Source: JBGPEQ01 sp050180895
GTDB lineage: Bacteria > Pseudomonadota > Alphaproteobacteria > Dongiales > Dongiaceae
NCBI GenBank assembly: GCA_050180895.1
Contig: JBFXDS010000002.1
Span: forward strand, 372,001 to 436,000
Direction of reading: 5' to 3'
DNA: 64,000 nt
In this document: piece after piece, positions 20,311-28,588 of the stretch
Position numbering within the stretch: the first letter of the stretch is position 1
How the letters are laid out: each line of letters opens with the position of its first letter
Position numbers and translations under genes: made by a program
The notes under the pieces: model-generated
Database searches by the model: none
Told to the model about the DNA's origin: nothing
The model's input: the letters and a program-made list of their open reading frames with translations, nothing else

Positions 20311-21429
20311 ATGAAGGATGCATTGACTGCCCTGCGGCAGGGCACGCTGTCGCGCCGCGATCTCAACCGCGCCCTGGCGTCGGTCGGCCTCGGCCTTGCG
20401 GCGATGCCGCTGGCCGCGCGCGGCGGCCGCGCCGCGCCGAACATGACCGTCTTCACCTGGGGCGGCTACGATGTGCCCGAGGCGATCCCGCAATATGTCG
20501 CCAAACATGGCGGCACGCCGGAGTTCGCCATCTTCGCGACCGAGGAAGAGGCGCTGCAGAAGATGCTGGCCGGCTACGACATCGACCTCATGCATCCCTG
20601 CAGCTACAACATCAAGCGCTGGAAGGAGGCTGGAGTCCTGCAGCCGATCGACGTCTCGCGCCTGCCCGAATACCCGAACGTCTGGGAGCGCTTCCGGACC
20701 ATTCCGGAGACCACCTTCGACGGCCAGGTCTACTTCATCCCCTGGGATGCCGGCCTGGCCTCGGTGATGTACCGCTCCGACCTCGTCGATGCCGCCGACG
20801 TCGCCGATCCATCCTGGAGTCTGCTCTTCAACGAGAAGTACGCCGGCAAGCTGTCGATGTACGACACCGACACCACCTTCATCGAGATCGCCGCCCGCGT
20901 GCGCGGCATGTACAAGGACTACCTGCATCTGAGCGACGAGCAACTGGCCGAGATCAAGCCGATGCTCGCCAAGCAGCGCGAGCTGATGAAGTTCTACTGG
21001 AGCGACAACACGCAGCTGGAGCAGGCGGTCAAGTCCGGCGAGATCGTCGCCACCTACGCCTGGAGCGGCTCTTACGCGACGTTGAAGCGCGAGGGCGTGC
21101 CGGTCGAATACATGGTGCCGAAGGAAGGGCTCCTCGGCTATTGCTGCGGGCTCGTGCGCCACGCCCGCGCGCCGGGCGACGAGGCCGCGGCCTATGACTT
21201 CCTCAACGCCCTGCTCGATCCCGAGTCCGGCAAATGGCTGATGGAGTCCGCCGGCTATTTCCACTCGAACCGGCGGACCTACAAGATCATCGATCCGCAG
21301 GTGCTGACGGAGATGGGCGCCAGCGACCCGGAGGCGACCTTCGCCGCCCTCGCCATCGACCCCGAGCCGGAAGATCCCTACCGCACCAAGTACATCGAGC
21401 TCGTCACCAACGTGAAGGCGGGTCTCTAG
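20311..21429 (+). CDS. Polyamine-type ABC substrate-binding protein, Tat signal
   Basis: A 372-residue periplasmic binding protein of the PotD/PotF (spermidine/putrescine) group. The N-terminus has a twin-arginine signal (SRRDLNRALASVGLGLAAMP) instead of a Sec signal, so it is probably exported folded. The mature part begins NMTVFTWGGYDVPEAIPQY, a typical opening, and has the family's EEALQKMLAGYDIDLMHP and FIPWDAGLASVMYR segments. AGGAG lies seven bases before the ATG. There are no permease or ATPase genes nearby, so it is an orphan receptor that must share a transporter encoded elsewhere. The ligand is inferred only from family. Confidence 0.82.
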   Translation: MKDALTALRQGTLSRRDLNRALASVGLGLAAMPLAARGGRAAPNMTVFTWGGYDVPEAIPQYVAKHGGTPEFAIFATEEEALQKMLAGYDIDLMHPCSYNIKRWKEAGVLQPIDVSRLPEYPNVWERFRTIPETTFDGQVYFIPWDAGLASVMYRSDLVDAADVADPSWSLLFNEKYAGKLSMYDTDTTFIEIAARVRGMYKDYLHLSDEQLAEIKPMLAKQRELMKFYWSDNTQLEQAVKSGEIVATYAWSGSYATLKREGVPVEYMVPKEGLLGYCCGLVRHARAPGDEAAAYDFLNALLDPESGKWLMESAGYFHSNRRTYKIIDPQVLTEMGASDPEATFAALAIDPEPEDPYRTKYIELVTNVKAGL

Positions 21430-21579
21430 CCCGCTAGTGCGCGAGGCAGGGGCGGCCACAGCGGCCGCTCCTCGGCGCCCCATTTCGTTTGTTCGCACCT
21501 GCAAAATCTGCTAGCGTTTCGGCGAATCGGCGGCCTGTCCGCCGCCCGGGCAACCCCCTGAAAAACCTCTGGAAATAGC

Positions 21580-24333
21580 TTGAACCCGCCGACCGATCCG
21601 CCCGCCTTCGACATCACGCCCGTGACGATCGAAGAGGAGATGAAGCGCTCCTACCTCGACTACGCCATGAGCGTGATCGTGGCCCGGGCGCTGCCGGACG
21701 TGCGCGATGGTTTGAAGCCCGTCCACCGCCGCATCCTCTGGGCGATGAAGGAGGGCGGCTACGACTCGAGCAAGAAGTTCAACAAGTCGGCCCGCATCGT
21801 CGGCGACGTCATGGGTAATTATCATCCCCATGGCGACAGCCCGATCTACGAGGCGCTGGTGCGCATGGCGCAGGACTTCTCCATGCGCCTGAAGCTGATC
21901 GACGGCCAGGGCAACTTCGGCTCCATGGACGACGATCCGCCGGCGGCCATGCGCTACACCGAGGCGCGGCTGTCGCGCGCGGCGGAAGCGCTGCTGGAGG
22001 ACATCGACAAGGACACCGTCGACTTCCAGCCGACCTACGATGAGACCAAGCGCGAGCCGAAGGTGCTGCCGGCGCGCTTCCCGAACATCCTCGTCAACGG
22101 CGCCCAGGGCATCGCCGTCGGCATGGCCACGAACATCCCGACCCACAACCTGGGTGAAGTGGTCGATGCCTGCCTGGCCTATCTCGACGATCCCGAGATC
22201 ACCATCGACGGCCTGATGCAGCATCTGCCCGGCCCGGATTTCCCGACCGGCGCCCTTATCCTCGGCCGCAACGGCATCAAGGAAGCCTACCACCTCGGCC
22301 GCGGTTCGATCACCGTGCGCGCCCGCACGCATGTCGAGGAGATCCGCAAGGACCGGGAAGCCATCATCGTCACGGAGATTCCCTACCAGGTCAGCAAGAA
22401 ACGGCTGCAGGAGCGCATCGCCGAATGCTGGCGGGAAAAGATCATCGAGGGCATCGCCGAGCTGCGCGACGAGTCCGACCGCGACGGCGTGCGCGTCGTG
22501 ATCGAGCTGAAGCGCGAGGCGATGGCGGAGATCGTCCTCAATCAGCTCTTCAGCCACACGCCGCTGCAGACCAGCTTCGGCGTCAACATGCTCGCCCTCA
22601 ATGGCGGCCGGCCGCAGATCCTGACTTTGAAGGACGTCATCGTCGCCTTTGCCGACTTTCGCGAAGAGGTCATTACGCGCCGCACGGTCTTCGAGCTCGG
22701 CAAGACGCGCGAGCGGGCCCATGTTCTGGTGGGCCTCGCCATCGCCGTCGCCAATATCGACGCCGTCATAGAGCTGATCCGCAAGGCGCCGGATCCGACG
22801 GTCGCGCGCGAGCGCCTGATGGAGCGGTCCTGGCCCGCCCGCGACGTCGAGCCGCTCATCGCCCTCATCGACGAGCCGGGCCGCGTCGTTGCGCCTGACG
22901 GCACGATCAAGCTCTCGGACGAGCAGGCTCGTGCCATCCTCGATCTGCGCCTGCAGCGCCTGACCGGGCTCGAGCGCGACAAGATCGCGGCCGAGCTGGA
23001 GGAGCTGTCGGCGAAGATCAAGGACTTCCTGGACATCCTTGGCTCGCGCACGCGCCGTCTCGACATCCTCCGCGGCGAGTTGCGCGCCATCAAGGAGCAG
23101 TTTGCCACGCCACGCCGCACCGAGATCCAGGACCTCGAATTCGAGCCGGACATCGAGAACCTGATCCAGCGCGAGGACATGGTCGTCACCGTCACCCACG
23201 CTGGCTACATCAAGCGCGTGCCGCTCTCGGCCTACCGCGCGCAGCGCCGCGGCGGCCGCGGCCGCGCCGGCATGGCGACCCGCGACGAGGATTTCGTCGC
23301 CCGCATCTTCGTCGCCAACACCCATACGCCCGTGCTGTTCTTCTCCACCAGCGGCACGGTCTACAAGCTCAAGGTCTATCGGCTGCCGCTGGGCACGCCG
23401 CAGGCGCGCGGCAAAGCGCTCGTGAACCTGCTGCCGCTCAAGGAGGGCGAGACCATCTCCACCCTCATGCCGTTGCCGGAGAACGAGGCCAGGTGGGGCG
23501 AGATGTACGTCATGTTCGCCACCGCCGGCGGCGATGTCCGCCGCAACAAACTTTCCGACTTCGTCGACGTCAAAGCCAACGGCAAGATCGCCATGAAGCT
23601 GGCGAAGGGCGACCGGCTCGTCGGCGTACAAACCTGCAGCGAGGAGGACGACGTGCTGCTGGCCGCCGCCAACGGACAGGCCATCCGCTTCCCGGTGCCC
23701 GACGTGCGCGTCTTCAGCGGCCGCACCTCGACCGGCGTGCGCGGCATCAGGCTGGGAGAGGGCGACCACGTCATCTCCATGTCGATCCTCCGCCACGTCG
23801 CTGTCGAGACCGAGGAGCGCGCTGCCTACCTGCGGATGTCCAAGAAGCGGCGCGGCGGCGAGGAGGAGTCGATCGCCGAGGCGGCCGACGAAGAGTTGGG
23901 TGAAGCGGCGGTAGCGGTGACGCTCGCGCCAGAGCGCTACGCCGAACTGGAGTCGAAAGAGGAGTTCATCCTCACCGTCACCGCCCAGGGGTTCGGCAAG
24001 CGCAGTTCGGCCTACGAATACCGCATTGCCGGCCGCGGCGGTCAGGGCGTCGCCAACATCGAGGTCAGCGAGCGCAATGGCCATGTCGTGGCTTCCTTCC
24101 CCGTGCGGCACCGAGACCAGATCATGCTGGTCACCGATCGCGGCCAGCTCATCCGTTGCCCGGTCGACGACATCCGCATCGCCGGGCGCAAGACCCAGGG
24201 CGTGGTGTTGTTCAAGGTCGAGGAGGGTGAGAAGGTCGTCTCGGTCACCGGCCTCGCCGAGGAGACGCCGGACCCCGACATCGCCAACGGCGGCGACGGC
24301 CCCGGCAACGGCGGAGGCGCTTCCCATGGCTAG
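21580..24333 (+). CDS. gyrA: DNA gyrase subunit A
   Basis: GyrA cuts and rejoins DNA in gyrase. The 917-residue protein has the catalytic Tyr126 in AAMRYTEARL, a full breakage-reunion domain, and a beta-pinwheel C-terminal domain opened by the gyrase-specific GyrA box QRRGGRG, which separates it from ParC. In the quinolone region (numbering here; E. coli in brackets) Ser87 [83] is kept, position 88 [84] is Pro and 91 [87] is Glu. A long Arg/Glu-rich insertion follows blade three (around residues 750-785). Start is TTG at 21580; no in-frame ATG or GTG precedes the conserved region. It overlaps coaD by 8 bases. Confidence 0.97.
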   Translation: MNPPTDPPAFDITPVTIEEEMKRSYLDYAMSVIVARALPDVRDGLKPVHRRILWAMKEGGYDSSKKFNKSARIVGDVMGNYHPHGDSPIYEALVRMAQDFSMRLKLIDGQGNFGSMDDDPPAAMRYTEARLSRAAEALLEDIDKDTVDFQPTYDETKREPKVLPARFPNILVNGAQGIAVGMATNIPTHNLGEVVDACLAYLDDPEITIDGLMQHLPGPDFPTGALILGRNGIKEAYHLGRGSITVRARTHVEEIRKDREAIIVTEIPYQVSKKRLQERIAECWREKIIEGIAELRDESDRDGVRVVIELKREAMAEIVLNQLFSHTPLQTSFGVNMLALNGGRPQILTLKDVIVAFADFREEVITRRTVFELGKTRERAHVLVGLAIAVANIDAVIELIRKAPDPTVARERLMERSWPARDVEPLIALIDEPGRVVAPDGTIKLSDEQARAILDLRLQRLTGLERDKIAAELEELSAKIKDFLDILGSRTRRLDILRGELRAIKEQFATPRRTEIQDLEFEPDIENLIQREDMVVTVTHAGYIKRVPLSAYRAQRRGGRGRAGMATRDEDFVARIFVANTHTPVLFFSTSGTVYKLKVYRLPLGTPQARGKALVNLLPLKEGETISTLMPLPENEARWGEMYVMFATAGGDVRRNKLSDFVDVKANGKIAMKLAKGDRLVGVQTCSEEDDVLLAAANGQAIRFPVPDVRVFSGRTSTGVRGIRLGEGDHVISMSILRHVAVETEERAAYLRMSKKRRGGEEESIAEAADEELGEAAVAVTLAPERYAELESKEEFILTVTAQGFGKRSSAYEYRIAGRGGQGVANIEVSERNGHVVASFPVRHRDQIMLVTDRGQLIRCPVDDIRIAGRKTQGVVLFKVEEGEKVVSVTGLAEETPDPDIANGGDGPGNGGGASHG

Positions 24334-24907
24334 CCCGCGCGTCGCCATCTATCCCGGTACCTTCGACCCTATCACCAACGGCCACATGGACATCATCCGC
24401 CGCGCCACGCGCGTGGCCGATCACCTCATCGTCGCCGTCGCCCGCAACGCGGGGAAGAACCCGCTGCTCGGCGTCGACGAACGCCTCGAACTGGTGCGGG
24501 CGGAGATCGCCGACCTAGACCGTCCGGCCGCAGGCCGCCGCATCGAGGCGCGGCCCTTCGACAACCTGCTCATTCATTTCGCGCAGTCGGTCGGCGCCAG
24601 CATGATCGTGCGCGGCCTGCGCGCCGTCTCAGACTTCGAGTACGAGTTTCAGATGGCCGGCATGAACTCGCGCCTCGACCCGAACGTCGACACGGTGTTT
24701 CTCATGGCCTCCGAGAGCCACCAGTTCATCTCCTCGCGTTTCGTCAAGGAGATCGGCCGGCTGGGCGGCGATATCAGCTCCTTCGTCTCGCCCCGCGTCG
24801 CGGCGCGCCTTGCCTCCCGCTTCGCCCAGGAGCGCAACAATGGCGGCAATGCGCGAACGCAGGTCGAGACCCTTGAGGACTCGACCGGCCCGCGCTCGCC
24901 GATTTGA
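24326..24907 (+). CDS. coaD: Pantetheine-phosphate adenylyltransferase
   Basis: CoaD makes dephospho-CoA from 4'-phosphopantetheine and ATP. The 193-residue protein has the nucleotidyltransferase signature YPGTFDPITNGHMDII, RGLRAVSDFEYE, and ISSRFVKEI with the phosphate-binding Ser-Ser-Arg. It carries about 25 extra hydrophilic residues at the C-terminus compared with the usual 160-170. The ATG overlaps the gyrA end, so translation is probably coupled. Confidence 0.95.
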   Translation: MASPRVAIYPGTFDPITNGHMDIIRRATRVADHLIVAVARNAGKNPLLGVDERLELVRAEIADLDRPAAGRRIEARPFDNLLIHFAQSVGASMIVRGLRAVSDFEYEFQMAGMNSRLDPNVDTVFLMASESHQFISSRFVKEIGRLGGDISSFVSPRVAARLASRFAQERNNGGNARTQVETLEDSTGPRSPI

Positions 24908-24972
24908 GCTTGCCAATCCTCTCGGCGGTGGCTAGATCGGCCGCAATCGGCGACGATCACCATCCCGCCGGC

Positions 24973-25047
24973 GGGCGCGTAGCTCAGCGGTAGAGCATCT
25001 GACTTTTAATCAGGTGGTCCCGGGTTCGATTCCCGGCGCGCCCACCA
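24973..25047 (+). tRNA. tRNA-Lys (TTT)
   Basis: A complete cloverleaf: acceptor arms GGGCGCG and CGCGCCC, D-arm GCTCAGCGGTAGAGC, anticodon loop CTTTTAA giving anticodon TTT, T-arm CCGGGTTCGATTCCCGG, and an encoded CCA. It stands just after coaD and marks the left edge of an accessory patch with an IS remnant and many tiny genes. Confidence 0.96.
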
Positions 25048-25144
25048 AATAAATCAAATAGTTACTTAGCGGACCTCAAGCATATTACTCGAATTACGAA
25101 TCGTGATTCAAGCTGGCAACTGGAGTTGAGGAGGCCAGCATGAG

Positions 25145-25271
25145 ATGCCCCGAGCACGGTCATTGGACCTGCGGGAGCGGATCGTAGAGGCGGTTGAGGC
25201 GGGAGTTCGCGCCGAGAGGCGGCGGACCAGTTCGCAGTCAGCGTGAGTTGCGCGATCAAGCTGGTGCAGCG
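25145..25271 (+). pseudogene. IS630-family transposase N-terminal remnant
   Basis: Translation from ATG 25145 gives MPRARSLDLRERIVEAVEAG, the standard opening of IS630-type transposases. After about 25 residues the frame breaks; the next frame continues with a sequence like FAVSVSCAIKLVQR, the helix-turn-helix that normally follows. So a small frameshifting deletion has occurred and the rest of the gene is gone. The remnant lies 98 bases after tRNA-Lys and shows past transposition into this spacer. Terminal inverted repeats were not found. Confidence 0.6.
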
Positions 25272-25315
25272 AAGCACCGTCGCGAAGGATGCGCCCGGAG
25301 TCCCTGTCAATAGGC

Positions 25316-25477
25316 TCAATCTTCGCGGCTTTCCCGCTCCCCCGCCGACCGCGTGACGGTTGCGGCGAACGTCGTCACATGGCCGCAGTTCAGGCACTCC
25401 ATGTCGGTCGATTTATCCGCGGTCTCCGGCAACATTCGGAACGCGCTACTGTCGCACTTCGGGCATGTCGAATGCAT
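25316..25477 (-). CDS. Small zinc-ribbon protein
   Basis: A 53-residue protein with two Cys pairs 25 residues apart (CPKC near residue 5 and CLNCGHV near residue 33), the layout of a zinc ribbon. The start at 25477 has GGGAGAAG five bases upstream and gives the compact product; the frame stays open upstream but that part shows no conserved-looking sequence. The C-terminal 20 residues are charged. Function unknown; short zinc ribbons like this often bind nucleic acid or act as folding modules. Confidence 0.6.
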   Translation of the reverse strand: MHSTCPKCDSSAFRMLPETADKSTDMECLNCGHVTTFAATVTRSAGERESRED

Positions 25478-25721
25478 GGCACTTCTCCCACTGAAAAAGG
25501 ATGGAACCGCCAGCGCACGCGAGATGGCGCTGTCGTCATCACAGGAGGGGAGTTTGTTGGCGATAGCTGCACGCCCTGCGGCTTTGATGCCGCCGCGCTC
25601 TATGAAAGCAACGCGCTCGGTTGCTTTGCCGAGCATCCAACTGATGCAAACGATTAGGCGCCTACCGACGCCCAATGTCACGGAAATTCGAGAGTGATCG
25701 CTATGTCGGGTAGACGACGGA

Positions 25722-25799
25722 TCACTGATGGCGGAGTGCCCAGATGATCACGGCGATGAGAATGCCGAGCGCCAACAACCAGCCTATGTCGATCAGCAT
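25722..25799 (-). CDS. Predicted 25-residue membrane peptide
   Basis: A very short frame reading MLIDIGWLLALGILIAVIIW and then five polar or basic residues. It is one hydrophobic helix with a basic C-terminus, preceded by AGGGGAG at a good distance from the ATG. Such peptides are often overlooked and act as regulators of membrane proteins or as toxins. Only composition and the ribosome site support it, so it may be chance. Confidence 0.4.
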   Translation of the reverse strand: MLIDIGWLLALGILIAVIIWALRHQ

Positions 25800-25985
25800 C
25801 GGTACTCTCCCCTGACCTAGGAGTTTCAATCCATTCTCCAACGACGATCCGATCGGTTGGTTGCCCCGGCATGGAAAGATCGAGAGAAGAAAGGTCGGCC
25901 ACGGGCGGTGTCAAGCTGGGTGCGCTCGGTTGGAGTCGGTGTCAAAGTTTCGGGTCTCGAAGCACGCAACATCGGAGGAATCGGT

Positions 25986-26174
25986 ATGACCTTCTTCTAC
26001 GGACAGTCACAATTGAAAACCGCTGAGGACGAATTCACGAGATGTTGGATGGCCAGGGACCCAAAGAGTCCGGAAACCGTAAAGCTGGCGTACCACGCAC
26101 TAATCATGCTCTCGACGGGCATCAAGGAGGCGCTTGAAGATTTCGCCGAGCGCCTTCCTCCCGCGAAGAAATAG
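25986..26174 (+). CDS. Small conserved-looking hypothetical protein (62 aa)
   Basis: A 62-residue soluble protein, MTFFYGQSQLKTAEDEFTRC onward, with mostly helical, charged sequence and no membrane segment. GGAGGAA stands eight bases before the ATG, which decided this start over an upstream one. Codon use is like that of the neighbouring core genes. I do not recognise a named family. It lies in the accessory patch behind tRNA-Lys between a membrane-peptide frame and a small lipoprotein gene. Confidence 0.6.
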   Translation: MTFFYGQSQLKTAEDEFTRCWMARDPKSPETVKLAYHALIMLSTGIKEALEDFAERLPPAKK

Positions 26175-26362
26175 GGATTCGCCAAAGCATCGCCCTCACT
26201 GCTTCTCCTGCTGCTTCCAGACGTTGTAGATCGGCGGGTCGCGACGGGCTGCGCAAGGGGGTCTCGGTTTTCCCTTGCGGCCCGCCCACCACCACGGCAG
26301 AGGAGGCCGCCCCAGGCCGCGGGCGGTATCAAGATGAGCGGCTCTGGCAAGAGGAGGCGCGT

Positions 26363-26563
26363 ATGACACGTGCTGCGGTTGCTGTGCTCGTATTGGTCAT
26401 GGTCGCGGCGTGCGCGGCTTCGTCGGAGCTGAACACTGCGGCCGAGTCGAATCCCAGCGGTCGGTGCCTCTATGCCGTCGAAGGGATTGAGTTCGGGCGC
26501 GTTCTCAAGTGGGCTCCGTGCGATAACCCGCCGCCATACGCGATCAGCCGGATCAGCAATTGA
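26363..26563 (+). CDS. Small predicted lipoprotein (66 aa)
   Basis: A 66-residue exported protein. The N-terminus MTRAAVAVLVLVMVAACAAS is a lipoprotein signal with lipobox VAAC, so Cys17 would be lipidated. The mature part of about 50 residues has two further cysteines (GRCLYAVEG and APCDNPPPY) that could pair. GAGGAGG precedes the ATG. It is one of three tiny lipoprotein genes within 650 bases. No family recognised. The 188 bases upstream (26175-26362) hold nothing I can support. Confidence 0.6.
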   Translation: MTRAAVAVLVLVMVAACAASSELNTAAESNPSGRCLYAVEGIEFGRVLKWAPCDNPPPYAISRISN

Positions 26564-26595
26564 CCGCCACGCTCCCCAGTCTGCGCCAAACCTCC

Positions 26596-26763
26596 CTACG
26601 GGAACCACTCCAAGTGGTAGCCGTAGCCTTCCATGCATTCCCCATTGAACAGGCCTTCCTGCCGCAAGCACTCTTGTTCGGCCCATACTGGTGCTGGCCG
26701 GCCGTGGCCATCCACGTAGCCACAGCCGCTCGGCAGAAGTGCCAAGAGCAGCAGGACTGTCAA
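26596..26763 (-). CDS. Small predicted lipoprotein (55 aa), TTG start
   Basis: Read from TTG 26763 this gives MTVLLLLALLPSGCGYVDGH and a mature part rich in aromatic and acidic residues with two more cysteines (QECLRQEG, NGECMEGYGYHLEWFP). The lipobox PSGC is well formed. There is no strong ribosome site, but it begins 19 bases after the end of the lipoprotein gene at 26783-26983 on the same strand, so it may be translated by coupling. The mature sequence looks like real protein rather than GC-driven noise. Family unknown. Confidence 0.5.
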   Translation of the reverse strand: MTVLLLLALLPSGCGYVDGHGRPAPVWAEQECLRQEGLFNGECMEGYGYHLEWFP

Positions 26764-26782
26764 CGTTGCTCTGGGGATCTCG

Positions 26783-26983
26783 TCATTCGGCCCGGCAATC
26801 GGGTTGCTCGGGTAACCGCGACGTCTCCGCCGCCTGCGTCGCGCTATCCTGCTCGGCCCTCGCCAAGGGTGAGTCGGGATCGATGCACATGGAGTAGACA
26901 GCTACGGAATTGTGGCTGCACCCCCAGACCAGCAGCGCCAATAGCAGGGCAGCGAGCGGGCAGTATCGGGAACCACACGACAC
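26783..26983 (-). CDS. Small predicted lipoprotein (66 aa), GTG start
   Basis: A 66-residue frame starting GTG at 26983 with GGAGG six bases upstream. The N-terminus has a hydrophobic run LAALLLALLVWGC with Cys22 as lipidation site. The mature part is hydrophilic (DPDSPLARAEQDSATQ) with two more cysteines. It is followed closely by a second small lipoprotein gene on the same strand. No family recognised. Confidence 0.5.
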   Translation of the reverse strand: MSCGSRYCPLAALLLALLVWGCSHNSVAVYSMCIDPDSPLARAEQDSATQAAETSRLPEQPDCRAE

Positions 26984-27475
26984 GATGACCTCCGAAGAGC
27001 AGTGGCGGGCGGATTCTATCCCTATCTCATACAGTTGGACAAACGGTAAGCGGACTTCACCAGGAACGAACGCGGCCCTACCATATCGGGGAGGCCCGCT
27101 AACCGAATAAGCCCGTCGCCGCGCTCGTCGATGTTGCGGGCCGGCGCGGCGGATTCATTAGGCGGCAGGGTGTAACAATCATTTTGGCCCCGTTCCGCCC
27201 GCTCGTTTCCTGGCTCCGCCAGGATCGCCCCTAAACCGCCTCCCAGTCCACCGCCAAGACGGCCGCGTGAGCTTCCGCCAGCTCCGGCATGTGAAGCTGC
27301 ATAGGACTCGCGTGGGCTCGCGTCTCGCCACAGGCGCCGATGCCGAGGCCATGCTGGCGGCCATGCGACGGGCCGGGTTCACGATCTCGCGCGTGCCGTC
27401 GGAAGTAGTCCGAAGCCGATAAACCGGCGGCAGGCCACAGGAGAGCGCAACCACCCCAAATACCTTGCGGGTGCT
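26984..27475. other. Spacer without a supported gene
   Basis: About 490 bases between the small lipoproteins and the higBA operator. The best frame is 27267-27422 on the plus strand (GTG start, 51 codons, ending AAMRRAGFTISRVPSEVV), which lacks a ribosome site and recognisable similarity. It may be decayed DNA in the accessory patch. Confidence 0.4.
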
Positions 27476-27517
27476 TGTAAGCTAACACTTGACATTTGTA
27501 AGCAAATCGCTTACATT
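27476..27517 (+). promoter_or_regulatory. higBA promoter and operator
   Basis: A -35 box TTGACA (27489-27494), a 17-base spacer and a -10 box TACATT (27512-27517) precede the toxin GTG at 27525. Inside the spacer and -10 lies a perfect dyad, TGTAAGC and GCTTACA around AAATC (27497-27515). A further TGTAAGC half-site starts at 27476, exactly 21 bases (two helical turns) upstream of the first arm. This is the expected form of a binding site for HigA or a HigBA complex repressing its own operon. Transcription would start so close to the GTG that the mRNA may be leaderless. Confidence 0.75.
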
Positions 27518-27524
27518 CTGCTTT

Positions 27525-27818
27525 GTGATCACATCGTTCCTCAGCAAGGGTCTCGCCGAGTTGTGGTCCAAGGGTCGGACGGGGAAGATCGACGCCCGGA
27601 TGCACAAGCGCATCCGCGTCCGCCTGGACCGCCTCGACGCGGCGACCGCGCCGGAACAGCTGGACCTCCCCGGCTTCGATTTCCACGCGCTCCGGGGCCA
27701 CGACCCGACCCGCTACACGGTCCACGTCAACGGGCCGTGGGGCATAACCTTCGAATTCTTCGCCGGCGATGTCCGCTGCGTCGATTTCGTCCAGTACCAT
27801 GGAGGAGAGCCGACATGA
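27525..27818 (+). CDS. higB: HigB/RelE-type toxin
   Basis: A 97-residue toxin of the HigB branch of the RelE superfamily, ribosome-dependent mRNA endonucleases. SFLSKGLAELWSKGRTGKID, RIRVRLDRLDAATAPEQLDLPG and FHALRGHDPTRYTVHVNGPWGITF are the usual HigB landmarks. GTG 27525 is the chosen start as it lies directly after the promoter and fits the normal length. The toxin gene precedes the antitoxin, as is typical for higBA, and its TGA overlaps the higA ATG. Confidence 0.9.
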   Translation: MITSFLSKGLAELWSKGRTGKIDARMHKRIRVRLDRLDAATAPEQLDLPGFDFHALRGHDPTRYTVHVNGPWGITFEFFAGDVRCVDFVQYHGGEPT

Positions 27819-28129
27819 CTGAGCACGTTGCCAAGCGCGACCCCGACCGCTGCCCCTCCCACCCGGGCGCCCTGCTGCAGGAGATCATCCCGCCGACGGG
27901 CAAGACGAAGACCGAGATCGCCGACCTGCTCGGCATCTCCCGGCAACACCTCTACGACATCCTCGGCGAGCGCAAGCCGGTCTCGCCCGAGGTGGCCGTC
28001 CGCCTCGGCAAGCTGTTCGGCGACGGGCCCGACGCCTGGATCCGCATGCAGGCCGCCCACGACACCTGGCATGCCCGGCGCGCGCTGGCCAAGGAGATCG
28101 CGAAGATCCCGACCCTGACCACTGCCTAG
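27815..28129 (+). CDS. higA: HigA-type antitoxin
   Basis: A 104-residue XRE-type DNA-binding antitoxin. It opens with the HigA-family HPGALLQEIIPPTGKTKTE, followed by the helix-turn-helix ADLLGISRQHLYDILGERKPVSPEVA, and ends in a helix (DTWHARRALAKEIAKI). It should neutralise HigB and repress the operon through the dyad at 27497-27515. GGAGGAG stands before the ATG, which overlaps the higB stop (ATGA). Confidence 0.92.
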   Translation: MTEHVAKRDPDRCPSHPGALLQEIIPPTGKTKTEIADLLGISRQHLYDILGERKPVSPEVAVRLGKLFGDGPDAWIRMQAAHDTWHARRALAKEIAKIPTLTTA

Positions 28130-28271
28130 CTCTGGCTGACGTGGCGCCGGTTGTCACGCCGGTGCGACAGTCTCACCTCGGCCAAGAAATTGGCGGAGGA
28201 TCGTCGACCGTGCCCAGCAGGTGACCCGCGGTCGAAACCTGTGCGGTTTCCGCAGATGTATCGGCAGGCTT

Positions 28272-28445
28272 TCAGCGGATCCCAATATGGCCATAGTCAC
28301 CTCGGCTGTATCCGTTGAAGGTTAGCCGACCACCGGATCGGCAAATGACGATGAAATCATGGACGGCACTATCCGGGTAGTCGGTCGGGAAGGGCAATTC
28401 ACAGCCATGCCAAATTGGAGGAGGTCCGTTTCGCCGCCTTATCAT
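28272..28445 (-). CDS. Hypothetical protein (57 aa), low support
   Basis: A short frame from ATG 28445 with product MIRRRNGPPPIWHGCELPFP, then a varied stretch rich in Asp, Tyr and Gly (VHDFIVICRSGGRLTFNGYS). The composition is balanced, unlike the Arg/Ala/Pro-rich noise of shadow frames. There is no strong ribosome site and no family match I know. The flanks 28130-28271 and 28446-28588 show nothing else. Confidence 0.3.
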   Translation of the reverse strand: MIRRRNGPPPIWHGCELPFPTDYPDSAVHDFIVICRSGGRLTFNGYSRGDYGHIGIR

Positions 28446-28588
28446 TCTACATCGGGAACCGACAGTGTCGCGGCGCGCCGGCATCGGCAGACTGCCGCGT
28501 AAGTGAGCCGCATCACAGAGATTCCAACGACGAAGTGCCACTGTCCCGATCGTCAAGTATTCCCGACGGCAGAAAGCTGGAGGCGAAG

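Noticed and set aside
21511..24348. A minus-strand frame of about 945 codons antisense to gyrA
   Set aside because: It is a codon-bias shadow of gyrA with Asp/Arg/His-rich translation and no recognisable motif.
26190..26340. A minus-strand open frame ending in a charged peptide (IYNVWKQQEKQ)
   Set aside because: The end looks protein-like but there is no start or ribosome site and the upstream part is Pro/Trp/Gly-rich noise.
27267..27422. A 51-codon plus-strand frame upstream of higBA
   Set aside because: It has a GTG start without a ribosome site, no recognised similarity, and lies in apparently decayed DNA; kept only as a note in the spacer entry.
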